From Spartinivicinus poritis (GTDB lineage: Bacteria; Pseudomonadota; Gammaproteobacteria; Pseudomonadales; Zooshikellaceae): a DNA stretch of 64,000 bases. Below the pieces are notes generated by a model. That model was not told where the DNA came from and did not search any database. It saw only the letters and a list, made by a program, of their open reading frames with translations. Positions 27,598-35,476 of the stretch are shown one piece after another. How positions within the stretch are numbered: the first letter of the stretch is position 1; every line of letters starts with the position of its first letter. The stretch is taken from contig NZ_JAPMOU010000005.1 of assembly GCF_028858535.1 (NCBI RefSeq), positions 62,001 through 126,000 of the forward strand. The letters are read 5' to 3'. Both the position numbers and the translations under genes were made by a program.

Positions 27598-30203
27598 TGG
27601 CTGAGCCAATCGCTATTGTAGGAATAGCGGGTTGTTATGGTGGTTATCAAAGCCTGACAGATTGGTGGCAAGCGGTAGGCACAATTGATAAGCAGCGATC
27701 AGATCCAGCTATTGCTACCCCTTCTGTATATAAGCTTCCGCAGATAGATTTTCAGGCATTAATTAAGCAGTTTCGCATACCTCCTGTTTATCTTAAAACA
27801 TTGCCTGAAGTGTTATTACGGGTACTCTCAGTAACTGAGCAAGCTATTTTACAAGTTGAACAAGGTGGGACAATTAATCGTCTTACAAGCGATGTTTATT
27901 TTGCGGGAGGACAACCGTTTGCCAATATTTGCAATAATGCACTTAGGGTCAATGCAGTTGAGTTTGCAGCAACATTATCTTCTGTAGAACAAAACCTTTT
28001 CATGCAAGCGGTCACAGCATTGCCTGCCAATTTTAATGATAAACTTTATGAGCTGTCAGCCTCTATTGCTAGTCAGATAGCCGTTCAGTTTAAATTTCAG
28101 GGGCGAGCAATGTCGTTTGATGGTTACGATTTGGGGGCAGCCTGGGCACTCGATACGGCTATAAATAATTTACGTACACATCAGTCTGAGTTAGCATTAG
28201 TGTGTGCAGGCCAGGTTTATGACTCTACGTTGTTACTCAGCTTATTGAAACTAGCTAAGCTAATTGATCGACGTCAGTTAACATTGGGAGAGGGAGTAGG
28301 GGCGCTAGTATTAATGCGTCAAAGTGACGCTGTTAGGCAGCAACGGCCAATTTTAGCATTATTAACCGGCATGAGTGTATGGCAGCAGCCGGGTAAAGGT
28401 GCCTTTAACTATAATGTACGGCAGTCGCTTCAGCAAAAAATAATCCGAAAAGCCTTAGCGCAAAGTGAGCAGCAATCAATAACAAAATTAAAACATGCAT
28501 TGTTAAGTAGTACGCCCTTTACTTGGCAAGAAGAATATCAGGCATTATCTGCCGTTTATCAACCGTCTCAACCCCATCTTACCTGTACTTCAACGGTAGG
28601 CTCGATAGGTCATACTTTCGCTTGTGCTCCATTAGCAGCAATTAGTTATGGGGTAATGGCTATGCAGCATGAGCAGTGGCCAGCTATTGATCCTGTTGCT
28701 AACAGCCAAGTCGTTCAGTGGCAACATGAGCCTATTATATCTGTTGCAATTAATTCGATTGGTATTGGTGGGGGTTGTGCTCATGTAGTATTAGCTGCTA
28801 ATAGCCCTAAGCCTTCAGCTACTGTGGTCAAACCCCATTTTTCTCCAGTTGCAGTGGTGGGTATCGGGGTGAATTTTGCGTTGGGTGACACGACTGAGCA
28901 GTTTTGGCGCAACAATTTATTAGGTAAGAATACGTTGCTGCCACTATCTGAGGATAATTTAGCGAATGGGTTAGTAAGTAAAGATGGGTGTTATGATGTT
29001 AACCGCAGTTATACGCGGCTGGCATCGCAAATTCAGCTATCGACTATGCAGTGTCCTGCTGGTATGTTGCCTCATCGATGGTTAGCATTGGACCCTTCTC
29101 AGAAATTAGCAATTTGGCTTACCCAGAAAGCTATTCAAGACTGGGAGTTGAGTGAGGAATATTTACTTAAACAACCAAACATGGGAGTGTATTGGGGCAC
29201 TAATCAAAGCAATAAAACAGCGCGAGATTATGGCGCTACCTATTTAAATCAAGAGCAGTTTGCTTTTCTGTTAGACAAATTTAAAATACCAAAGTCTTTA
29301 CAACAGCGCTGGCAACGTTGGTTAGTTGAGCAATTAGGAGAGCCTGGTCGGTTTGCTTTTGATGGTGGACTAGCATCAGGTATCCCTTTAGCAACTATAC
29401 AACAACTGGGTATTGTTGGAAAGACGGTAGCGACACAAGCGGCTTGTGCTTCTTCTTTGGCTGCCATTGATATTGCTTGTCGCGCATTACAGTTGGGAGA
29501 AATTGATGTAGCGCTGGCTGGCGGATTAGAATTAGGCGCAAATCACTATGAGCTTGTTTTATGTTCAAGAATGCAACTCTTGTCTCCTAATATTATTACT
29601 CCATTTGATGTTAGTGCCGATGGGTTTTCAATTGGTGAAGGTGGTGCTTTATTTGTTTTAAAACGACTTGATGATAGCATACGTGACGGTGATCGGATCT
29701 ATGGCGTGATTCGAAGTATAGGGGCTTCTAATGATGCTATTTCTATGATGGCACCTTCTGCTCAAGGTCAAGCACTTGCGATTGATCGAGCATTTAATCA
29801 GGTGGACTTGTTACCAAGAGATATTGAGTTTATCGAAATGCATGGTACGGGTACAACTAAAGGTGATGTGATAGAAACTCAGGCAGTATCGAACAGCTAT
29901 GGTGCTGTTGTACGACAAAACCCGCTTTATTTAGCTTCAATCAAATCATTAATAGGCCATACGATGGCAGCTGCAGGTGCTGCTGGCTTATTGCGGGCAT
30001 TATTAGCCGTTTATCATGGGACATTTCCTCATACGATTAATATTTGCCAGCAAAACCCGTCACTTGCTTTAGTGGATAATCTACAAGCGATAATACCGAC
30101 GGAGCCAGTTCCCTGGAATAGCCAACAGCCCAGGAGAGCGGGAGTTAACTCGTTTGGGACTGGTGGAATTAATTACCATCTACTTGTAGAGCAACATCTT
30201 TAA
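27597..30203 (+). CDS. pigJ: PigJ: tandem ketosynthase for pyrrole-malonate condensation
   Basis: 868 aa with two ketosynthase folds. The C-terminal one (about 415-868) is complete: catalytic C617 in QAACASSLAAI, HGTGTTKGD and KSLIGHTMAAAG histidines, and a GGINYH-type end. The N-terminal one (1-405) keeps the fold and a late histidine (GSIGHTFAC) but lacks the cysteine (FDGYDLGAAW at that place) and the HGTGT motif, like a chain-length-factor partner. PigJ decarboxylates the malonyl group held by PigH and joins it to pyrrolyl-S-PigG. GGAGG precedes the start inside pigI. Confidence 0.92.
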   Translation: MAEPIAIVGIAGCYGGYQSLTDWWQAVGTIDKQRSDPAIATPSVYKLPQIDFQALIKQFRIPPVYLKTLPEVLLRVLSVTEQAILQVEQGGTINRLTSDVYFAGGQPFANICNNALRVNAVEFAATLSSVEQNLFMQAVTALPANFNDKLYELSASIASQIAVQFKFQGRAMSFDGYDLGAAWALDTAINNLRTHQSELALVCAGQVYDSTLLLSLLKLAKLIDRRQLTLGEGVGALVLMRQSDAVRQQRPILALLTGMSVWQQPGKGAFNYNVRQSLQQKIIRKALAQSEQQSITKLKHALLSSTPFTWQEEYQALSAVYQPSQPHLTCTSTVGSIGHTFACAPLAAISYGVMAMQHEQWPAIDPVANSQVVQWQHEPIISVAINSIGIGGGCAHVVLAANSPKPSATVVKPHFSPVAVVGIGVNFALGDTTEQFWRNNLLGKNTLLPLSEDNLANGLVSKDGCYDVNRSYTRLASQIQLSTMQCPAGMLPHRWLALDPSQKLAIWLTQKAIQDWELSEEYLLKQPNMGVYWGTNQSNKTARDYGATYLNQEQFAFLLDKFKIPKSLQQRWQRWLVEQLGEPGRFAFDGGLASGIPLATIQQLGIVGKTVATQAACASSLAAIDIACRALQLGEIDVALAGGLELGANHYELVLCSRMQLLSPNIITPFDVSADGFSIGEGGALFVLKRLDDSIRDGDRIYGVIRSIGASNDAISMMAPSAQGQALAIDRAFNQVDLLPRDIEFIEMHGTGTTKGDVIETQAVSNSYGAVVRQNPLYLASIKSLIGHTMAAAGAAGLLRALLAVYHGTFPHTINICQQNPSLALVDNLQAIIPTEPVPWNSQQPRRAGVNSFGTGGINYHLLVEQHL

Positions 30204-30235
30204 TTACTATTTATATAATAGGAAATCAAATAAAA

Positions 30236-30886
30236 ATGATCTCGCAAGAACAAATAGAAACAGGACAGGAAGTCTACTCACCCAATATACTGAAGATATA
30301 TGATATTATGGTTTTGAGCCTGTCAAATCGGTTTATTTGGAAAAGTAAAAAAAAAATAACCCAGACATTTTTTGATAATGCTGTCACTAATAACCATTTA
30401 GATGTTGGAGTGGGTACGGGCTACTTTTTAGATCACTGCCAGTGGCAGCAAAAACCCCGTATTGGTTTAATGGACTTGAACGAAAACTGTCTGCAAGAAG
30501 CGAAAAAACGCTTATTACGATATAACCCAGAAATATATTGCTGGGATGTATTTCAACCTATTGAGTTAGAGAATAAATTTGATAGTTGCAGTATGAATTT
30601 TTTGTTTCATTGTTTGCCTGGGTCAATTAAGGAAAAATTACAAATTATTAATAATTTAAAAGGTGCATTAAACCCTGGAAGCACTGTTTTTGGTACAACA
30701 GTGCTTTATGATGGGGTGAAAAAATCTTTTTTTGCTGAAAAGCTAATGCGCTTCTATAACAAAAAAGGAATTTTCTCTAATTATGGAGACTCCTTATCTG
30801 AAATGCAAAAATTACTACCTGAGCTAGGAGAAGTTGAGCAGCTTTCGACTGAGGGGTGTGTTTGTTTTTTTAAACTAACGGTATGA
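30236..30886 (+). CDS. Class I SAM methyltransferase, probable PigF equivalent
   Basis: 216 aa with the SAM-binding motif LDVGVGTGYFLD (motif I), acidic LMDLNENCL after strand 2, and FLFHCLPG plus LNPGSTVFGTT further on. This is the small Rossmann methyltransferase type. From memory Serratia PigF is a larger (about 340 aa) O-methyltransferase with a dimerisation domain, which this protein lacks. By position, between pigJ and pigN, it should O-methylate HBC to MBC, possibly as a non-orthologous replacement. A run of ten A residues at 30347-30356, near codons 38-41, is a possible slippage site. Role inferred from context; the methyltransferase fold is certain. Confidence 0.75.
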   Translation: MISQEQIETGQEVYSPNILKIYDIMVLSLSNRFIWKSKKKITQTFFDNAVTNNHLDVGVGTGYFLDHCQWQQKPRIGLMDLNENCLQEAKKRLLRYNPEIYCWDVFQPIELENKFDSCSMNFLFHCLPGSIKEKLQIINNLKGALNPGSTVFGTTVLYDGVKKSFFAEKLMRFYNKKGIFSNYGDSLSEMQKLLPELGEVEQLSTEGCVCFFKLTV

Positions 30887-30973
30887 TATTAATTTGTGGC
30901 TGCTGCTATATCTATGGTGAAAGTTAGACGTGAGGGTCAGTAGCCCTAACTGTTGAGTTATAAGGATAGTAAA

Positions 30974-31702
30974 ATGGAATTATGGATTACACTTGGTGTA
31001 GTAATAGCTGTATTATCATTTTTTGCTGCCGGTAGTGCTAAAAAATACCGAGATATGAGAATGCCCTTTATTTGGGGGTTTAACACGTTGTTGCCTGTTG
31101 CTTTGGTATACTGTTTTTATGGTAAAGGCGACTGGCAGCATAAACTACTAATTATCAGCTTCGTAGGCATCTATTTGTTAAGAATGAATGTAGTTTTGAC
31201 AATATGGTATGAGAATACGGCTGCTGCTAAACTAAAAGATGTCATACCGTCTTCACAGTTGACTGGTTTATCATTATTACTTGTTAATATTTTTGGTTGG
31301 ATTTATTGTTTGCCATTTTATTGGGCTGCAGATTTACAAGGTAGTTTTTCTTATTTGGAGTATTCAGCAATAGGTGTATATATAGTAGGAACAATTTGGC
31401 ATTTTGGTAGTGATTATCAAAAGCGCAAATTTAAACTTAACCCAGCAAATAAGGGGAAAATTATAAATGTTGGTTTTTGGCGTTATTCGAGGCATCCAAA
31501 TTACTTCGGCGATTTTTTGATTTTTGTAAGCTTTGGGATGATTTCGGGAAGTATATGGGGAATCGTTGCTCCACTCGCCAATATAGCCCAGTACTTTAGT
31601 GATGCTATTCCAAAAAGTGAAAAAATGGCTGAAGACCGTTATGGTCATGATTGGATGGAATATAAAAAGAGTGTAAAGTGTTTTATTCCATGGGTTTATT
31701 AG
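30974..31702 (+). CDS. pigN: PigN-like membrane protein (DUF1295 / steroid-reductase-like)
   Basis: 242 aa from the ATG at 30974, preferred over a TTG at 30953 because AAGGA lies seven bases before it. Several membrane helices are evident (about 3-20, 35-55, 60-75, 95-120, 135-155, 175-200). The C-terminal part has FWRYSRHPNYFGDF, the signature of DUF1295/5-alpha-reductase and isoprenylcysteine methyltransferase-like proteins. In Serratia, PigN assists PigF in methylation of HBC to MBC. It is the last gene of the rightward pig operon. Confidence 0.85.
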   Translation: MELWITLGVVIAVLSFFAAGSAKKYRDMRMPFIWGFNTLLPVALVYCFYGKGDWQHKLLIISFVGIYLLRMNVVLTIWYENTAAAKLKDVIPSSQLTGLSLLLVNIFGWIYCLPFYWAADLQGSFSYLEYSAIGVYIVGTIWHFGSDYQKRKFKLNPANKGKIINVGFWRYSRHPNYFGDFLIFVSFGMISGSIWGIVAPLANIAQYFSDAIPKSEKMAEDRYGHDWMEYKKSVKCFIPWVY

Positions 31703-31738
31703 CAGCCGCTATTATTCGCTTAAAGCAAAAGGCCTTGC

Positions 31739-31809
31739 CCTAGATATACCCGTTAATGGGGCTGTCGAAAGTTTTATTGTATTAGACTTACCCCCATTAA
31801 CCTAGATAT
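31739..31809. repeat. Inverted repeat flanked by direct repeats after pigN
   Basis: A 9-bp inverted repeat (TTAATGGGG at 31753-31761, CCCCATTAA at 31792-31800) has a 30-base loop. The unit CCTAGATAT occurs in the same orientation on both sides (31739-31747, 31801-31809). It lies in the 170-bp gap between the convergent pigN and luxR-type genes. It could act as a weak terminator or be the footprint of a small element; there is no U-tract right after the stem. Confidence 0.4.
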
Positions 31810-31872
31810 CACTCATGAAGGGGGTATTGATGTTATTATTTATACAATTGCAGTGATTAATGACTATATATG

Positions 31873-32619
31873 TTATACTGGCTGCTGCATTAATTGAATA
31901 AGATTTAAATTTAAAGCTTTGGTGATTGCTTGCACTCTATTCACAGCATCAAGCTTTTTAAATATATTTGATAGGTGAAATTTAACTGTTCTTTCTGATA
32001 TCGCTAGAATTTTACTAATATCCCAAGTTGACTTGCCTTGAATTATCCAAAACAAAATTTCTTGTTCTCTTTTGGTTAGATTAGGGGCATGGTCTTGCTT
32101 TAAACATTGTTCTCTTAAGTGAAAGAACAGACTGTTTAAGTGTGGCAGAGTATAATGAAGAATTCTCTCAATAAAGTTGTATTGCAAACTATGCTGGTAT
32201 CCTATAATGATAACGACTATCGAGTCATCCAGTTTATTGGATGACTCTACAAAGTGACTGCCTAATAAGCCAAACTCTTTCATCAATGTACAGGTTTTTA
32301 GGATACGGCAATTATCAGATTTGCTTAATATATTCTTTATAATGCTATGCTGGTTACTGTTAGCAATAATTTTTTGTGGAACAATAGTGCTTTTTTTGTG
32401 GTTATAAATAAACCAAAATGGCGTACTTCCCCCATAGTGCTTAGTATTTTTATCGGAATAAACGATAAACTCATCACATTTTGTGAGTGAAGTAAACTGG
32501 TGGGTGATTTCCGAAAGGTTGTCACTGCCATTAATATTGCGTACACAGTTATTAATTAACTCAATAATTTCTATTAGACAGTTTTTTTGTAGGCGCTCAC
32601 TTTCTTTTGTTGTATTCAT
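31873..32619 (-). CDS. LuxR-family transcriptional regulator
   Basis: 248 aa. The C-terminal 65 residues form a LuxR/NarL-type helix-turn-helix (LTKREQEILFWIIQGKSTWDI, ISERTVKFHLSNIFKKL). The N-terminal about 175 residues show no receiver aspartate motif and do not carry the tryptophan/aspartate pattern of acyl-homoserine-lactone-binding domains, so the signal it senses is unknown. It starts with AAGGA before the ATG. It is convergent with pigN at the edge of the pigment cluster and is the only regulator gene there, making it a likely local controller of pig expression. That link is inference. Confidence 0.85.
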   Translation of the reverse strand: MNTTKESERLQKNCLIEIIELINNCVRNINGSDNLSEITHQFTSLTKCDEFIVYSDKNTKHYGGSTPFWFIYNHKKSTIVPQKIIANSNQHSIIKNILSKSDNCRILKTCTLMKEFGLLGSHFVESSNKLDDSIVVIIIGYQHSLQYNFIERILHYTLPHLNSLFFHLREQCLKQDHAPNLTKREQEILFWIIQGKSTWDISKILAISERTVKFHLSNIFKKLDAVNRVQAITKALNLNLIQLMQQPV

Positions 32620-33207
32620 TTTAACGTCCTTGTTACTTATGTCATTTCAACTGACAGCAAGTCGATACGTAAGCCACTATGAATTATATTTATTTTTTTT
32701 ATGGTATTTGGTAATTATTTGTTTTTTCTGAACTTATTGTTAAAAATTTATTTTTTCTGGAAATAGGTGGTGTCAGTTTTTATATTAATTTAATACTAAA
32801 GGCAGTTGTACTTTTTTTAAGTTAAATGTGACGTGCTTTGATATTTTTTGAGTCATATTTTGTGTGAGTTAAATTCATAATGATTTTGATGGATTTAAAC
32901 TGATATACCTTTTACGAATGATTACTAAGCTTCATTATCGCCAAACGCCGAGTATTTATAGCCTCACCTTTATGCCTTTTGGTGTATAAAAATTATTTAT
33001 GTTAGATATATATCTGCTTTAAGACACTGGGGTATGAATATAGCGTCATAAAAAATATGTTTTTAAACAGTTGGCTAAATGAGGCCGCTTTTTGTAGGTA
33101 AAGCCGCTTAATTTATTCGGATTAGTTTTTGCATAACAAGGATATTGTTGTAAGAAATTTGGCAGTAGCAGGATAAAAGATGCAAAACGAAGGGTAAGAG
33201 CAACTCC
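32620..33207. other. Intergenic region upstream of flhA, no gene seen
   Basis: 588 bp of AT-rich DNA between the divergent luxR-type gene and flhA. No flhB coding sequence, RNA gene or strong sigma54/sigma28 promoter was recognised. A perfect 12-bp palindrome AGATATATATCT lies at 33004-33015. This is the junction between the pigment island and the flagellar core. Confidence 0.5.
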
Positions 33208-35346
33208 ATGGACAAAGCAGCAGTCGTTGAAGGTATTAAGGGGGTAGGGCGCGGTAGTTTTGGGGTTCCACTGCTGCTGTTAGCGCTGCTGGCTATGATG
33301 ACCTTGCCAGTGCCCCCGTTTATTCTGGATGTGTTATTTACCTTTAATATCACCTTATCATTAGTCGTTTTGTTGGTGAGTGTTTATACCCTGCGCCCCT
33401 TAGATTTCGCTGTTTTTCCTACCATTTTATTAGTCGCTACTTTATTACGTCTGGCATTGAATGTTGCCTCAACCCGAGTGGTATTACTCCGTGGTCATGA
33501 AGGTGGTGATGCAGCGGGAAAAGTTATTCAAGCGTTCGGTGAGGTGGTGATTGGTGGGAATTATGTAGTTGGGTTGGTGGTGTTTGCCATTTTAATGATC
33601 ATTAATTTCGTGGTAGTCACTAAAGGGGCGGGCCGTATATCTGAAGTCAGTGCGCGGTTCACCCTGGATGCCATGCCAGGTAAACAAATGGCCATTGATG
33701 CGGATTTAAATGCGGGTTTGATCAACCAGGATGAAGCGCGTAAGCGACGGACAGAAGTGGGTCAGGAAGCTGACTTTTATGGCTCAATGGATGGTGCCAG
33801 CAAGTTTGTTCGGGGCGATGCCGTCGCAGGGCTGTTGATTTTATTTATTAATATTATTGGTGGCTTAAGCATCGGGATGATTCAACATGATTTACCCTTT
33901 CCTGTAGCTATGCAGAATTATTCGCTACTAACGATTGGTGATGGATTAGTGGCGCAAATTCCTTCCTTATTATTATCAACTGCGGCTGCCATTATCGTTA
34001 CGCGCGTTTCTGATGCGAAAGACATGGGCCACCAGGTGGTTCAGCAAATGTTTGCTACACCTAAGGCATTGGGTGTAGCTGCAGCTATTTTAATAGTGAT
34101 GGGGTCTATCCCAGGAATGCCTCATTTGGCCTTTTTAGGGCTGGGTTTATTAGCGGCAGGCGGGGCTTTTTGGATTTATCGTCGAACTCAGCCAAAAGTG
34201 AAAACAGCAGGAGAAGGGCAGTTGCCTGCGGCACCAGGGCAGAAAACAGCAGAGTCCGCAGAGGTGCCTGCAGCAGCGCCTGAAATAAAAGAGTTAGGTT
34301 GGGATGATGTTACTCCAGTCGATATGATTGGTTTAGAAGTCGGCTATCGATTAATTCCCTTGGTAGATAAAACCCAAGGGGGAGAGTTGCTGAGTCGAAT
34401 TAAAGGTGTCCGGAAAAAACTGTCTCAAGAACTGGGTTTTTTAATGCCTTCAGTGCACATTCGTGACAACCTGGATTTATTACCCAACGCTTATCGTATA
34501 ACGCTAATGGGTGTGACAATCAGCGAGGCAGAAGTCCACCCTGATCGTGACTTGGCGATTAACCCTGGTCAAGTTTTTGGCTCATTGCAAGGGATTGAAG
34601 CCAAGGACCCTGCGTTTGGGTTAGATGCGATTTGGATTGAGTCAAACTTAAAAGAGCAAGCCCAAACCTTAGGCTATACCGTTGTGGATGCATCTACTGT
34701 GGTTGCCACGCACTTGAATCAGATTATCCATAAACATGCCCATGAGTTGATTGGCCACGAAGAAGTACAACAAATGTTGGACTTATTAGCTAAGCAGTCG
34801 CCGAAATTGGCTGAAGATTTAGTACCAAACAAGTTATCCATCAGTTTATTACTAAAAGTATTGCAGAATTTATTACTGGAAAAAGTCCCTGTTCGTGATA
34901 TTCGTACCATTGCCGAAGCTTTGGCGGAAGCAGCGATGATAAGTCAAGATCCTGCCACGCTCACTGCCGCAGCTAGAGAGGCATTGTCTCGATCTATCGT
35001 GCAAGGGTTGGTAGGTACTGACCTGCAAATTCCAGTGGTTACTTTAGCACCTCAGTTGGAACAGATGTTGCTGCAGTCTGTTCAACAAGCTAAACAGTCA
35101 GGTGCTGCAACGGTTGACTCGGTGGTGTTAGAACCAGGTATGGCAGAGCAATTACAGCAGTCTTTAGCTGATGCTTGTCAACGGCAAGAGCTAGCCGGAA
35201 AACCTGCCATATTATTGGTGGCAGCACCGATCAGGCCGTTTTTAGCTCGATTTGCCCGGTTTGGGGTACCGAATTTACATGTGCTTTCTTACCAGGAAGT
35301 GCCTGATAACAAACAGGTAACCATTGAAGCAACTGTAGGCCAGTAA
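33208..35346 (+). CDS. flhA: FlhA, flagellar type III export gate protein
   Basis: 712 aa, normal length. The N-terminal half has about eight membrane helices (about 20-320) with the FHIPEP-family cytoplasmic segment (RRTEVGQEADFYGSMDGASK and following). The C-terminal half is the cytoplasmic domain that docks chaperone-substrate complexes. FlhA forms a nonameric ring in the inner membrane within the flagellar export apparatus. It is first in the flagellar operon here; flhB, often directly upstream, is missing from this position. A small hairpin (CCAGC/GCTGG, 35356-35371) lies between it and flhF. Confidence 0.97.
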   Translation: MDKAAVVEGIKGVGRGSFGVPLLLLALLAMMTLPVPPFILDVLFTFNITLSLVVLLVSVYTLRPLDFAVFPTILLVATLLRLALNVASTRVVLLRGHEGGDAAGKVIQAFGEVVIGGNYVVGLVVFAILMIINFVVVTKGAGRISEVSARFTLDAMPGKQMAIDADLNAGLINQDEARKRRTEVGQEADFYGSMDGASKFVRGDAVAGLLILFINIIGGLSIGMIQHDLPFPVAMQNYSLLTIGDGLVAQIPSLLLSTAAAIIVTRVSDAKDMGHQVVQQMFATPKALGVAAAILIVMGSIPGMPHLAFLGLGLLAAGGAFWIYRRTQPKVKTAGEGQLPAAPGQKTAESAEVPAAAPEIKELGWDDVTPVDMIGLEVGYRLIPLVDKTQGGELLSRIKGVRKKLSQELGFLMPSVHIRDNLDLLPNAYRITLMGVTISEAEVHPDRDLAINPGQVFGSLQGIEAKDPAFGLDAIWIESNLKEQAQTLGYTVVDASTVVATHLNQIIHKHAHELIGHEEVQQMLDLLAKQSPKLAEDLVPNKLSISLLLKVLQNLLLEKVPVRDIRTIAEALAEAAMISQDPATLTAAAREALSRSIVQGLVGTDLQIPVVTLAPQLEQMLLQSVQQAKQSGAATVDSVVLEPGMAEQLQQSLADACQRQELAGKPAILLVAAPIRPFLARFARFGVPNLHVLSYQEVPDNKQVTIEATVGQ

Positions 35347-35476
35347 CATGCTTAGCCAGCAATAAAGCTGGTTAAAGGTAAGGCTACATGGTGAGTTTAA
35401 ACAACTACGTGGGACGTTGTGCCAAAACACTTCACTTGTATTGTTTTGGCCATTGAGTGCGCAGGGGTTAAGTGGC

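Noticed and set aside
31873-32619. Acyl-homoserine-lactone receptor
   Set aside because: The N-terminal part lacks the conserved residues of AHL-binding domains; no luxI-type gene in the window.
32620-33207. Sigma54 or sigma28 promoter for flhA
   Set aside because: No stretch matches TGGCAC-N5-TTGC or the sigma28 consensus well enough.
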